Program-made: the position numbers and the translations under genes
The notes under the pieces: model-generated
Told to the model about the DNA's origin: nothing
Database searches by the model: none
The model's input: only the letters and a program-made list of their open reading frames with translations
Assembly: GCA_024734495.1 (NCBI GenBank)
Contig: JALMQS010000128.1
Coordinates: 19,843,573-19,907,572, forward strand
Source: Forficula auricularia
Lineage: Eukaryota > Arthropoda > Insecta > Dermaptera > Forficulidae
Length of the DNA: 64,000 bases
Direction of reading: 5' to 3'
Shown here: positions 1 to 11,736 of the stretch, piece after piece
Layout: every line of letters starts with the position of its first letter
Numbering within the stretch: position 1 is the first letter of the stretch

Positions 1-175
1 TTAAATTAAAATTTTTTGAAGAGATTATTAAATACCTAATAAGTAATTTCTTTTGGCTTCACATACTCTAGTATTCCTTGGTGTACTTAAGCATTGCCCC
101 TTTGTGGTCCTTGTAATCATTCTGGTTACTAGGTTTTGCTTATATTGCTAAGAAATTTTTTACAAGTGAAGTTGT

Positions 176-256
176 CACTCCAACCCTTTTAGTCGCCTTT
201 TACGACAAGCAGGGAATACTGTGAACGTATTCTACCCCCAGTCCACAGGGGGAGTA
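176..256. repeat. Conserved-looking hairpin repeat fragment
   Basis: On the minus strand this reads as nested short hairpins: a GTCG/CGAC stem inside a CCCT/AGGG stem, then a GC-rich CCCCCTGTGGACTGGGGG hairpin. It is far richer in GC than its surroundings and looks like part of a structured repeat or the end of a transposable element. I cannot name the family. No open frame spans it. Confidence 0.35.
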
Positions 257-1335
257 AAAGTTAGATATATTTAAAATTAAACCACTAAATACATTCAAGA
301 GTTTATACTTGTTTAAATTGTTGGTGACAGATCTGATGGATGGATACCGCAAGGGTTTATTTAATAAATGTACCATCATGGCCGATGTTTACCATATTAA
401 TTTAATAATTCGAACCTTTGATCTTATAACATTCAAGCTTCAATTTGACTGACGAGTTAAATTATATTATGTAAACTTAATTTTTTCAAATTCAAGAGAA
501 AAAGGCTCATTTAAACCAACCATTAACCATAGACTTCTAGATAAAGCAGCATTCCTTTTTATACTAACCTATTAAAAAACTTTTAGAAAAAATAAAATCG
601 TGAACAAGTTTTAAAACAGATTTATTATGAAAGAATCGATTCTTTGTTTTGCTGCTAAATTAGGCTTAACATGGAATTTATCTAAATAATTAAAAGAACA
701 AATGACAGGAATATTTTACCATGTTCACGCTAATAGCCATGCGAAAAGTATTGGTTTGAAGTTCTTACTTTTGGGGAAAACTGATATAATTTTACGAACT
801 TTGGACCCTGTGTCTACAAATCTCCGAAATAAGCAGAATTAGGAAGCTGGAATTTTACAAATAATTTCTGAAATCCTTCGAGAATCTCAACCAAGTGTTT
901 ATAGGTTGTCCATAAAAAAATTTAACGATCTTATACCAGTATAGTATTTTATAGTATATTAGAATTAAAAAAAAAAAACTTCTTTTTTAATAATTTAAAA
1001 ACTCACTTGTGTTTAATATTATAAGCCTTAATATGGAAAAATAATATGTTTAAACACAATTGAGTTTCTGAATTTTTAAAAAAGATGACGTATTTTTAAA
1101 TTCTAACGTCACTAAAGTTTTTGCCAAAATATTAACATAAATATGTTTTATTTCATTCCAGAAGCGATTCCGTCCTCAGAAGTCGAAACCATATGCCAAA
1201 TTTAAATGTTGGACAGTTGACTTAACTCTAGAGACGAAAACTAATAATATAAAGCCAATTATTAAAAATTTAAATCAGTAACCAGCAGTATTTTACATTC
1301 GCGTTTCATATAAGTTAAGTGAAGTTAAATATGCC
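257..1335. other. AT-rich stretch with no recognisable gene
   Basis: No exon-like segment, tRNA head or terminal repeat was found. It holds A/T runs and an imperfect inverted pair: 'aaaaacttcttttttaataa' near 970 faces 'tttttaaaaaagatgacgta' near 1080, both next to 'actcacttgtgtttaat'-like sequence. This suggests an old foldback around 960-1110. Confidence 0.4.
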
Positions 1336-1339
1336 TATA

Positions 1340-1440
1340 GATCAGAAGGTCGTGTCAACTTTTAAGTCAACTGCCGGAGAGCAAGTTTGACACTTGGGTT
1401 TGATTCCCGAGAGAGCGATGCCTTCTGGCATAATAAATAT
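1340..1440 (+). repeat. tRNA-derived SINE fragment
   Basis: A T-arm-like segment (CTTGGGTTTGATTCCCGAG) gives a five-pair stem around a TTTGATT loop, the form of a tRNA B box. It is followed by 'gcgatgccttctggcataa', typical of the head-body junction of a SINE. The A box is not convincing, so this is a decayed SINE and not a working tRNA gene. Confidence 0.55.
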
Positions 1441-2078
1441 AACATATCTAATAAGATCTGTGATTTGGCCTTTAAATTCCAGCGAAAATTAAGTTCCTTC
1501 CATTAAAGCGGTAATTGGGCTTTAATATGAAAATTTAATAAATCTCAAGCTAGAAATTTAATCTCACGATTTTTAATCGCCTCCCATTTTCTAAATTAAC
1601 AAAGTATTTAATATAATTATGTTTTAATTTATAAATTTTTACTTGCCAAATTAGCCTTAGGGCAAAAAGCCATGAATAAATAAAAAAAAAATTCTCGACC
1701 TAAAATAATTCATACAATCTTATTAATTTTTCAAAAGATAATTTTTTTTTTTTTACTTTATCCATGTTTATTTTTGTAATTGCAGAAAATTGTACTTGTT
1801 GGATAAGAATATTTTTTCTATTAGGCTTCACAATTCAAAAAGAATTAGTTAAATATTTATAACTTTCTAGCTTTACAGCTCCCGGCTGAAAATGTAGAAA
1901 ATCAGAAAAAAAAATCGAATTTTTATAAAGGTAAGCGTTTGATTAAATCAGCTGAAATTTAGTTCATACGAGTATATTCTATATTCTGAATATCTATTTG
2001 TATGAATACCGTTTATCACGATAACTGAAGAATAGATGATATTTAAAAAATGAATTTTATCATGTTTTTTATTTTTAA

Positions 2079-2983
2079 CTAGCTGCAAGGCCCGCCTTCG
2101 GCGGCCCTCTTGCTGGCCAGGGGCACGCCCCCTGGACCCCCCCGGAAACCAACCCAGCACCCCCATCCACCACACCCGTGCCCAACACCCGCCCCCACCC
2201 CACACCACCCCAACACTCCATCCCGCACCCCTCCCACCTCGGACTCCCAACCCACGAACCTCATCCTCAAACCCCACTCCCACCCATCACACTCCCCCCC
2301 CCCCAACACTCCATCTTGTACCCCACCCATCTCGGACCCCCACCCTGTACCACCCCACTACGCATCTGGATCCTCACCCGAACCCCCCAGTCCACCAACC
2401 CTACCCCCCCCCTACCCCGCACCCTACTCCGCTTCACTCCCTCACCCCATTCCCTTACCCACCTCCGCACCATCACTCCACCCCCGCACCCAGTTTTTGC
2501 ATTTATAGCCTTCTAGTGACCCACAGATTATGTAGTATACAAACTTTGGTTGAGTTTGGTCCAAGAGGAAGAATTTTCATTTTTTTTGGGTGGGTTTTTG
2601 GTCCAATTTTTTTAACGAAAAGTTGTCACAAATCACATCCCCAACAACTTTGCTCATTATAAAATTTGCGGTAGAGTTAATAGTTTAGGAGTTATTTGAT
2701 AATTTTCATTCGTGAGACCCCGCAAACCCCCTTTTGGGGTCAAAATATCAAAACGTTATATAGCTATAAACGTAAGTTAGAAGACATCTGATGCAAATAT
2801 AAAATTTCATAAAAATCCCTTCAGCCGTTTTTAAGTGAATCGTGAGCAACAGACAGACATACAGACAAACAGGAATTTTGTTGAGGGTGCTTTCGTTCAT
2901 AACTTTGCTTAAAAAGTGTGCAACCAAAATTTGGCCTGATTTGGTGCAATGTACAGACAAAACCTTAATTTTATATATATAGA
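2079..2983 (-). mobile_element. Non-autonomous Helitron, copy 1 of a tandem pair
   Basis: Read on the minus strand it starts TCTATATATATAAAATTAAG at 2983. It ends at 2079 with a GC hairpin (GCCGCCGAAGGCGGGC), then CTTGCAG and the terminal CTAG, followed by a host T. TC start, subterminal hairpin, CTRR end and insertion between A and T are the Helitron signature. The interior holds the 'ctgtctgtctg' stretch and a long C-rich (minus strand G-rich) minisatellite at 2110-2510. Open frames there are translations of that simple sequence. No Rep/helicase is encoded. Near relatives lie at 36037 and 59551. Confidence 0.88.
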
Positions 2984-3944
2984 CGAGCTGCTCCAGGCGT
3001 GCCTTCGCCACGCCCTCTACAACTCGGCCCTCCGGGCAGTGGCCCTGGCGGGCAGCGTCTCGGCATTTGATTATTAGGTCTATAATACATATTTGTAATA
3101 TTTTGCCCCTTCTTTTGCCCCCATGCACTCATTTTGGCTATTGATTTTTATAGCATACATTTTATATAGTCTTAAAAACTAACATTACAAAATTTTATCT
3201 ATATCGGAGAGAGTGTTAATTTTTTGTCCCCACTCACATTTTTAGAGGTTGAAATTATTTTTTATATATTTGCAAATAAATAACTCTTAGTTTTCTAAAG
3301 ATTAAATGTACAAAAAAGCTAAAAATTTCTATATTCCCCCCCCCCCTTTCGCCCCCATAAAGTCAATTTTGATAGTTGATTTTTACAGGAATAGTTTCTT
3401 AAAGAAATAAAGAATAACTCTACAAAATTTGATCAAGATCGGAGAGAGTTTTAATTTTTTCCCCAACTCACATTTTAGATAATTGGAAGTCGAATTTCAA
3501 AAAATCCTGAAATTGCATTTTAGATATTTGTATTTAGAATTTTATTAAGTAAAAATCAAGTAGATATCTTATCGTTCTTAATTGAAAATGCATAATTAGT
3601 GTAAACACATTGCAAATATATTTTGCCCCTTTTGACCCCTTTAGGCGTCGAATTTCAAAAAATCCTGAAATTTGTTTTTTGATATTTTAATTTAGTATTT
3701 TTATAAGTAAAAAGTAAGTAGATATTTTATTGTCCTTAAGAGATATCGCATAATCAGTGAAAACACACTTTGCCCCTTTTGACTCCCTTAGGGGTTGAAT
3801 TTCAAAAAATCCTTTCTTAGTGGCCCCTATGTCATAGATGAAATATCCTCTCCAAATTTCATGTTTCTATGTCTAGTGGTTCTGGCTGTTTTGATGATGA
3901 GTGAGTGAGTGAGTGTATCGGGCAAAACATTTTATATATATAGA
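2984..3944 (-). mobile_element. Non-autonomous Helitron, copy 2 of a tandem pair
   Basis: On the minus strand it begins TCTATATATATAAAATGTTT right after a host A (3945). It has a 'cactcactcactcactcat' tract and ends in a hairpin GGCGTG-GCGAAG-GCACGCC followed by TGGAGCAG and CTCG. The end is CTCG rather than the usual CTRR, so it is mutated or slightly misplaced. It joins the TC start of the next Helitron with no spacer. It has no coding capacity; the interior is repeated 'gcccctttt..gaatttcaaaaaatcc' blocks. Confidence 0.75.
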
Positions 3945-3954
3945 TGTAGTAAAG

Positions 3955-4388
3955 AAAATTTAAAAAATTTTAAAAATATAAAATTCTGTCTAGGTTTCAC
4001 AATAAAAACAAAAATAAAACCGACTTCAAAAAAATTAAATGCAACAAATAAAATGAACTCAAAAATAAAATAAAATGGACTAAAAGGTATAAAATAATCT
4101 AATTTAGTTACAACTAAACGACGAAATATTAACATGAAATCACTTTTTGAAGTCGGTGCTAAAAATATACATTTTATGAATCGAACTCGACGGATCTTAG
4201 TACGTTTGACGGGTAAGCTGGCTTATATAGTTTGTTTAACACCTACTTCAAAAAGTGATTTCATGGAACAATTTCATCGTTTAGCTGTAATTAGATAATT
4301 ATTTTATACCTTCTAGTGCATTTTATTTTATTTTTGAGTTCTTATTATTTTATTTTTTGCATTTAATTTTTTTGAAGTCGGTATTTTT
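3955..4388. repeat. Family C palindromic repeat, old copy
   Basis: This is an imperfect palindrome bounded by 'aaaccgacttcaaaaaa' and 'tttttttgaagtcggt', with the internal motif 'acgacgaaatattaacatga' mirrored on the other side. It is a diverged relative of the two near-identical copies at 16222 and 30450. Its central spacer is inverted relative to those copies. The two open frames here are not genes. Confidence 0.7.
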
Positions 4389-4389
4389 A

Positions 4390-5117
4390 TTTACCATACA
4401 GGGTATGGTCAAGTATTGTAATCGTGCATGAAAAAAGTGGTTTTTTCCGTCTTTTTTTCAAAATAACTAAAAAACGGCTGAAACTCTTTCGATAAAAAAA
4501 ATTGCGCGAAACCATGGCATTTCGGTCTATAAAAAAGCTCTAAGAACTGAACATCGAAAAAATTATAATTTGTGAGATAATAATTGTTTTGTCAAAATGT
4601 CTGTCAGTTAGTTAGTTAGTCTGTGCGTTACCAAATTTGTGTACGAGCTAGCTCAACAACTAGTGTGAATATCGAAACCAAATTTCACATGTAGTTTTGG
4701 TCCATTGAGATTAAGAGCTGATTTGATTTTGGTGCATATCGACCCAAAATTAAGGGGGGTCGAAGGGGGGTTAAAAATTAAAGATCTAGGTCGTTTGAGC
4801 AAACTCAACCAAATTTTGTATACATAATCAGTGGGTCCCAAGATGTCTAAAAATGCAAAAACTAACCTCACAAAATGGGGGGGGGGTCAAAAAATAAAAT
4901 CTTGGCCATTTACAACATACATTTACAACATTTACAACATACTTACATTTACATTTACCAAATTTTGTATACATAATCAGTGGGTCCCAGGAGTCTAAAA
5001 ATGCAAAAACTAACCCCCCCCCCTACATGATTATAAATAATTTTATTAAATATTAAATATAAGTGAGGTATGGTAAAGTCAAGTGGATGACCACATCAGA
5101 ACACGTCAGCTTATTTT
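4390..5117 (-). repeat. Family A dispersed repeat (hairpin-ended), copy 1
   Basis: Shares with five other copies a hairpin end (ccatac-cct-gtatgg followed by taaagta on the minus strand), a core with 'gacgagctagctcaaaaact' and 'ttgacaaaacaattatt', internal repeats of about 120 bp rich in G or C runs, and the far end 'aagctgacgtgttctgatgt'. The two ends share an ACTTTACCATACA motif in asymmetric inverted positions. No protein is encoded. The layout resembles Helentron-derived HINE/DINE-1 elements; that is inference. Confidence 0.75.
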
Positions 5118-5605
5118 ACTTTACCTTACAGGGTATGATCAAGTATTGAAACCATGGCATTTCGCTCTACAAAAAAGCTCTAATAAGTGAACATCGAAAA
5201 AATTATATTTTTCGAAATAATCATTGTTTTGTCAAAATGTCTGTTAGTTAGTCTGTTATTCTGTGCGTTACCAAATTTTTGTGGACGAGCTAGCTTAAAA
5301 ACTAGAGTGAATATCCAAACCAAATTTCACACGTAATTTTGGTCCATTGAGATTAAGAGGCGATTAGATTTTGGCGCATATCGACCCAAAATTAAGGGAG
5401 GTGGAGGGAGGGAGGGGCTAAAAATTAAAAATCTAAGCCATTTGAGCAAACTCAACCAAATTTTGTATACATAATCAGTGGACCTCCAGAATTCAAAAAA
5501 TGCAAAAACTAACCCCTCTTCTACATGATTATAAATAATTTTACGGGCCAGGTTGTATGGTAAAGTCAAGTGGATGCCCACATCAGAACACATCAGCTTA
5601 TTTTT
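5118..5605 (-). repeat. Family A copy 2, internally deleted, in tandem with copy 1
   Basis: Starts 'actttaccttacagggtatg' directly after the end of copy 1, in the same orientation. Part of the hairpin-proximal region is missing (from 'caagtattg' straight to 'aaaccatggcatttcgctct'). It ends in the same 'cacatcagcttatttt'. Confidence 0.72.
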
Positions 5606-6277
5606 TCTCGTCATGATATTATTTGAATGCTTGACTTGCCAAATCGATTAACTCCACTTTTTAAATTTTATTAAATTTTAATATCAAAGCACTTGATTAA
5701 CTCCTAACTGTATATATTCATAACAAATTTCTCTAATAAATAATAAGTATTAACACCACTAAATGAGAAAAAAATTTGGGCCATTGAATAAAAAATAATG
5801 TAATAATGTACATTATTTCATCGCATTTCTCCACTTTTTGTTTTATGGAGTTAATCCATTTGGCAAGTGAAGCATTCATTTTTGCTTAACGTTGAAAATT
5901 ATATATATTCTGAAAATCTCAAATTGATATATCAATTTATAGAGGTCGCTAAAGATTTTTTTAATTTTTAAATTAGTATGGGTTTTCTTACCTACTTTAG
6001 ATGTTTTTGAGTGATTTGTAAATATAAAAATTAAACATGTTTTATTTGTATGTTTTTTGTTCGGGTCTCATGCTTCATTTCAATTCGTTAATATGTCAAC
6101 AACAAGAAAAAAAAATTAATATTTATATTTACAGGTCCTCGAAAACATTTAAACTACCTACTAATTTAAAAATTAAAAAAGTTTTGAGCAACCTCCATAA
6201 ATCAATATATCGAGCAGAAATTTTCAGAATATTTATAATTTTCAACCTAAGCAATAATAACATGACGAGAAAAAAAA
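5601..6277. repeat. Foldback element interrupted by a MITE
   Basis: The left arm (5601-5624 plus 5878-5990) and right arm (about 6137-6277) are inverted copies, for example 'ttttttctcgtcatgatatt' against 'aataacatgacgagaaaaaa', and 'gaaaattatatatattctga' against 'tcagaatatttataattttc'. The left arm is interrupted by the separate element at 5625-5877. The plus-strand frame at 6037-6297 is a by-product of the repeat. Confidence 0.65.
5625..5877. mobile_element. Short TIR element (MITE) nested in a foldback
   Basis: Terminal inverted repeats GAATGCTTGACTTGCC and GGCAAGTGAAGCATTC bound a 253-bp element; pairing continues into 'aatcgattaactccac' / 'ggagttaatcca'. It has no coding capacity. The uninterrupted right arm of the surrounding foldback shows the sequence without it. 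The superfamily is not clear. Confidence 0.6.
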
Positions 6278-6716
6278 TCAATTTTCTACCATTTTGAAAA
6301 TTGTTAAAAATCTTGAACGACTTCTTAAAATTTTTTAATCGAGCTGATTTTTGAAGAGTATTTGTTAAATTAACAAATTTTTATGCGAGATCAAAAATAA
6401 AAATTTTTGTCGATTGTAATTGTAATCATAGAGAAAAAAATAGTTTTCTAAAATATCTAGAAAATCTTCAAAACTATTTTGATAAAAAAAAGCATACTTT
6501 TTACTCTACAGAAAATTCCGATGAAGATATATGTAACCATATATAAAATTATTTTCATCGGTTTTTAGTAGAGTTAATATTTTAGAAGTGATGCAAGTTT
6601 CAAGGAATTCTATACAAATTGATTGTTTGAACCCTTGTAATTTCGAAACTATTGAGCTTAAATAACTTTATCAAGATTCGATAAGCTATCGACAAATTTT
6701 AGTGAATTGTAATTTT

Positions 6717-7297
6717 ACTTTGCCATACAGGGTATGGTCAAATATTGTAATCAAGTAATCATGCATGAAAAAAGTGTTTTTTTCCTAATTTTTTTCAAAA
6801 TATCTCAAAAACGGCTGAAACTATTTTGATTAAAAAAATTGAGCGAAACCATGGCATTTCGCTCTACAAAAAAGCTTTAATAAGTAAACATCGAAAAAAT
6901 TATATTTTTTGAGATAATAATTGTTTTGTCAAAATGTATGTTAGCTAGTTAGTCTGTGCGTTTCCAAATTTTTGTGGACAAGCTAGCTCAAAAACTAGCA
7001 AATTTGTGGTCCATTGAGATTAAGAGGTGATTAGATTTTGGCGCATATCGACCCAAAATTAAGGGAGGTGGAGGGGGGGGGAGGGGCTAAAAATTAAAAA
7101 TCTAAGCCATTTGAGCAAACTCAACCAAATTTTGTATACATAATCAGTGGACCCCCAGAATTCAAAAAATGCAAAAACTAACCACCCTCCCCTACATGAT
7201 TATAAATAATTTTATTAAATATTAAATATAAGTGAGGGGCCAGGTTGTATGGTAAAGTCAAGTGGATGGCCACATCAGAATACGTCTCAGCTTATTT
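6717..7297 (-). repeat. Family A dispersed repeat, copy 3
   Basis: Begins 'actttgccatacagggtatg' and ends 'cacatcagaatacgtctcag', with the family A core and G/C-run subrepeats in between. Confidence 0.75.
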
Positions 7298-7299
7298 TT

Positions 7300-8640
7300 C
7301 TAAAAATTATTTTTATTTTTCTCTTTTTAATGATGTAAGAGAAAGTGTCATGCCTATGAATCAGAAAATGATAATAAAATTCAATTAATAAATATAGAAT
7401 TTCTCTCGAAACGTTTGCGGGTTTTAAATGAACTTTTTAAGATTGTTTTCTTTCATAAAAGATTTTATTTATTATAATTTCGATTATTTACTCATAAGAA
7501 TTGGAGATTTCCGTTATTTCTTCATTGATCATATCATCAGAACATAAAGAAATTAATATGGGACCACAACTAAGGTACCCCCTTTCCAATAAAAAAAGAA
7601 TTATCGAAATCGGTCTACGAGGCAAAAAGTTCTTGCTGAACATACATAAAAATAAATAAATAGGTATCTTGACTACCTTGGAGCTATATTGATACAAACG
7701 AAGAAATAATCATTCAAATCGGTTCATAAACAAAGAAGTTATGCGTGAATATAACTAACAAAAAAAGGTCCAATACCAATGAAATTTATATCATATTTTT
7801 AGCAATCGGGAACTAGACTGAACCCAAAGCAAAAAAAATCATCAAAATCGGTTTACAATTGGTGAAGAATTCAGGTAACATAGATGTTACGACAACACTT
7901 TAGAGTTTTGGTTGCAACCCTTCTTGACCAGAGAAAGGTTGACGATTTGACGATTTATCTCGAAGAAGCTCCCCGCAGAAAGGTCTGGTAACGCACCCAA
8001 GCGATTCGACCTGTTTCAGGCCTGATGCTGATTTGATGGTAATTGAAGTAGGAGAGATGTATTTAAAGAAAGAGTATTATTTAATATTGGTTTTTTTATT
8101 AGTTATTTTATAAATTTACATTTCTCCATGCTGATGGCTGGAGAGCTTAAAACTCGTCTCTCAACTATAATTGACAACTGACCACCCCAACTGGGTTTCA
8201 GCTTCGAACTGCCAACTCTCTGGCTGGCTCAAACCTGCCTGAAGAGTCGAAATTTTATAAATTACTTCTCATAGGCCAAATTCTTAATTAGCGGGGCGTA
8301 TCTTAAAATCATTGAGCCCTCCCATTTCTAGAAATTTAATCTCTAGAAATTTGCCACGAAAAAATGACTTTTAATCAACATGTGTTAAGAGCCATTTGAC
8401 ATTTTATGTTCAGGAAGTTGTAAAATACCTTACCCATTGTAAAACAGTCACAATCGAGGATCAAAAGGGAAGCCGAAAAGCTGCCAAAATATTACCCTTA
8501 AGAATAATTATATTTATATTTAAGGAAAAAATTCTTGACGGCACAACATAGACACAAAAAAATTCAGTCGAATTGAGAACCTCCTCCTTTTTTGAAGTCG
8601 GTTAATAAAAGACAAGATGCTTATTAGCATCTTGTCTTTT
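7300..8640. repeat. Decayed family C tail with later insertions
   Basis: The piece at 7470-7880 matches the downstream part of family C ('atcatcagaac', 'ccccctttccaataaaaaaag', 'atcgaaatcggt'). The family C end 'gagaacctcctccttttttg' lies at 8578-8602, so about 700 bp of foreign sequence interrupts the copy. A perfect hairpin, ATAAAAGACAAGATGCT with its complement, follows at 8605-8643. Confidence 0.6.
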
Positions 8641-8751
8641 ATTTTTGTGAAACCTACCTAGAACTTTATATTTTAAAAATTAAATTTTTTTTTAATTTTC
8701 TTTACTTTATTAAAATATGTTTCAACAAGAACCTACACGATTCTCCCTTAA

Positions 8752-9069
8752 TATTTTAGGTTAAAAATAAAATGAGAGAGTCTTCTGTTTTTTAAATAAA
8801 ATAATTTTTAATTATTATTTCTAGAGACTATAGTTTCGAAGGCATTGCCTTCATCATCAGTCTATCACAAATATTTCAAATTAGTTACAAATTAAGATTT
8901 ATACATTGAAAATTTTGAAAAATATATAATGTCTTTTTCTTCATGTTTCCTCTTGGGAGTCTCTAGAAATAATTAAAAATTATTTTATTTAAAAAACAGA
9001 AGACTCTCTCATTTTATTTTTAACCTAAAATAAAAACAATTCTGTTACCATCGACAGTGAAATCTTTTA
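8752..9069 (-). mobile_element. Penelope-like foldback with hammerhead-like motif
   Basis: Inverted arms of about 70-80 bp (8752-8828 and 8956-9032) flank a unique centre, with a 37-bp tail on the right. An 18-bp direct repeat, attctcccttaatatttt, lies on both sides (8740-8757 and 9070-9087) and looks like a target duplication. The minus strand at 8820-8866 shows CTGATGA, a six-pair stem GAAGGC/GCCTTC, GAAAC, a four-base loop and GTC. Variable-length duplications and hammerhead motifs are known from Penelope-like elements; membership here is inference. Confidence 0.6.
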
Positions 9070-9087
9070 TTCTCCCTTAATATTTTT

Positions 9088-10250
9088 TTTTTTTTTATTG
9101 ATATAGTAAGCTACACCCTACAATTTTCTGCCAAATTCAGGATTCTAGATTTTAAACAATTTAGAGTTCAATAATAAAAAAAAATACACATTTTCGAAGG
9201 GCTTATATCTATATGATTTTAGAGATTAGAATTCTGTCAGTTTACGACATAAGTATTTCATTAAGTAATTGTGAAAACAAAATCAAATGTATGTATCAGA
9301 GCCGGATATTAATTAAACACTCATATAGGTATATGTAATACATGTAATCAGTATTGTTTATTATCTTACTTGATATAATGACATTTTGATGAATAAGAGA
9401 GGTTTCGCTTACAATTAATTAGTTGAAATTCAAATCAAATAGTTTCAATCAATAAACTGCTCCTTATGACCAAGTTTTAAATTTTTAGCTCAAGCCGTTT
9501 GATGACAAAAATTGGCAAATTTGGATAATTTGATGAGTCTTGAATAATATTTCATGTTTTTTTTCTCATAATTCTAATTTATATCCTGAGCTGAAGCAAT
9601 GTCCTACGATAAAATGAAATTCCAGTGTGATCCTATTATCCTATTCTTATCAAACAAAATCCTTGACTGATTTCATTCCATTTTGACTTGAACTTTGTTT
9701 ATATATTCCGAAAAAAAAAACTTTGTCTGGAGCCGAGTTTTTTCTTTATCTTTTTAAACATTCTAAGGTTTCCAGACACGTCTAAACCTGGCCGGAAGGT
9801 CTGATTACCTCATCATCTTTTGCTAACCTACAGGTATTTGTCTGCGTCTGGCAACCTGATGCGTCTTTGTCTTTGTCTGCTTCGTTAGCCGGCACTGTTT
9901 CTTGCTCCTTGCTTTTTGTTGCCTCATCTTGACCCAATAACATACTGCTGTGCTTATCTCCCTATCGATTTATCGGAGACCGCATTCCAATCAGAATTGA
10001 CCATGTTTAGTAACATCACACATACATATATGGTCTTTAGTCAATCACTTTCAATCAAATGATAAATTATTATATATATCTTTTTGCTCCTTTTAAATAA
10101 TACTAGTATATTTTACTAAACAGCTTCAAGGTCCATATTTTCAAAATTTTATAATAAAATTAAAAATAATTTTAATAAAGAGGGCTATAAAATATAAAAA
10201 AAGCACTTTATTTCATTTGATGCTCATGTAATGTAAAGTGTTCAGTTGCA
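9088..10250. other. No gene recognised
   Basis: No credible exon, RNA gene or complete repeat was found. A moderately GC-richer patch at 9770-10010 has no open frame of note. Confidence 0.4.
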
Positions 10251-10254
10251 CATA

Positions 10255-10443
10255 GGGCCGGTTGTGCGTCGCAAAGTAAATGCTTTTTACAAGTGACAAA
10301 GGGTAGATGGTAAATGGAGGGACTGGGATGGCCAATCAGATGACAGGCACTTTCAGTGAAAGTGTCATCTGATTGTCCCTCCACCTACCATCTACCTTTT
10401 GTCACTTGTAAAAAGCATTTACTTTGTGACATACAACCGGCCC
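10255..10443. mobile_element. Palindromic MITE, Harbinger-like, copy 1
   Basis: Almost the whole 189 bp is a hairpin. It begins GGGCCGGTTGTGCGTCGCAA and ends with the matching complement, ACAACCGGCCC; the inner arms share 'gtagatggtaaatgg' and 'ccaatcagatgacag'. The flanks are ATA and TTA. A second copy at 51445 shows a clean 3-bp duplication, which together with the GGGCC ends suggests PIF/Harbinger mobilisation. Confidence 0.8.
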
Positions 10444-10774
10444 TTAGAGGTAGGTAAAATTTCCAATTTTTTATAGTCAATTGTGTTAGAAATGTCTGAA
10501 ACATCATTATAAAACACATTTTTACGCCTTTATGTCAGTACGTGTGTGTTTCTGTCTGGATATCTGAACAACAGTAAGTAAGTTAAAGAACGTTCTTTGT
10601 GATGTCAAAATATCTATATATTTAATTCAAAGAACTAATTAAATTTTGAGCTTTCTACATTCATAACTTTAAAATGAAAAAAATCAAATTATTTTATAAG
10701 CATCTATATCACAGAGTACCTATATACTAGTACTAGTACCTATATACTAATATAAAAGTGAATACTTCTTGTCA

Positions 10775-10880
10775 TACTCAATCGAGCGTCTGCGATTACT
10801 TTGAAGAGTATCCTCTCCATTGCAATTTTCTTGGGGATATTTTTCACAAGGGTGGTTTCCCGTTGCATTTGCCTAAAGTG
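10775..10880 (-). repeat. SINE body fragment
   Basis: Matches the body of the SINE at 27510-27720 ('gcgtctgcgattacttt', 'gtatcctctccattgcaatt', 'gggtggtttcccgttg'). The tRNA-like head is absent. Confidence 0.6.
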
Positions 10881-11736
10881 AATACACAAATATATAATAT
10901 AAAATAACTTTTATTTCAATATTCTTATATTATTATCCTCGACCTTTCCGCAAAAAAAATTGACACCCAACGAAAAAAATTTCTGTGCAAATAGATTTCA
11001 AAGAGGGCCTAAAAAACATTCGTGTGTCTGTTCCCTGATAGTAGGTTCGTTCTAGACTAGATCTTTTCAAGGCACTAAGATATCTTCTAGACATCTTCTA
11101 AAGAGAGTTTGCTATCAAGCCAAAAAAGATAAATCTCAATGAAATGAAATTTTAAACTTGAAGATTGTTATAATCTTAAGAATTCACAGTAAGTTTTTAC
11201 TTTATTTTAGCTTAATGAAATTATTTTTAGGTTATTTGTCAGTTTTATAATTGAAAAGGATTTTTTTTAATTTTGTTTTTATTTTAAATTTTTACTATAT
11301 CCAAGTTATAGATCTCTTTTTCTTCTGCATCTTTTCACGATACAGGGACCATTTCATGCCAATAGTAATTACCCCTTCTTGGAGTGACTCATTCTCACGC
11401 CAATATCATGAAAAAAATATATAAATAAAAAAAAAAGATACCCATCCAGAGAGAACAACGGCGTTCGCAGGATACGTTTCTCAGTCGATCTTTCAGAATG
11501 ACTTCACAAGTACTTGAAAACAATTTCAGAATTAGGAGTCGATATGTTGCTTATTTAGATGTCTCTCTAAAAGCGATTCCAGTCGAAACTTCTTAATTGA
11601 TAAAAAAAACTCATCAATCTAAATTATCTTAATACCTAACTAGTGTTTGAAACAAATCTCAATAAAATAAATCTAAATAAATATTGGTATTAATTTTAAA
11701 TCAATTTTGGTTTTATCGAACTGAATTCGTATGCAT
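10881..11736. other. No gene recognised
   Basis: AT-rich. A TATA-like tract (atatataaata, about 11418) stands roughly 75 bp before an ATG at 11497 that opens a frame of only 32 codons. I do not call a gene from that. No repeat ends were recognised. Confidence 0.35.

Noticed and set aside
2110..2516. Proline-rich open frames (112-132 codons)
   Set aside because: They translate the C-rich minisatellite of a Helitron, overlap in several frames and change with the repeat; the same applies to 36663-36958 and 60225-60638.
7488..7697. 69-codon minus-strand frame with aromatic-rich sequence
   Set aside because: It lies in the decayed family C tail and the same segment in other copies has no such frame.
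11497..11595. 32-codon ORF after a TATA-like tract
   Set aside because: Too short, with no homology or splice context; such combinations are common in AT-rich DNA.
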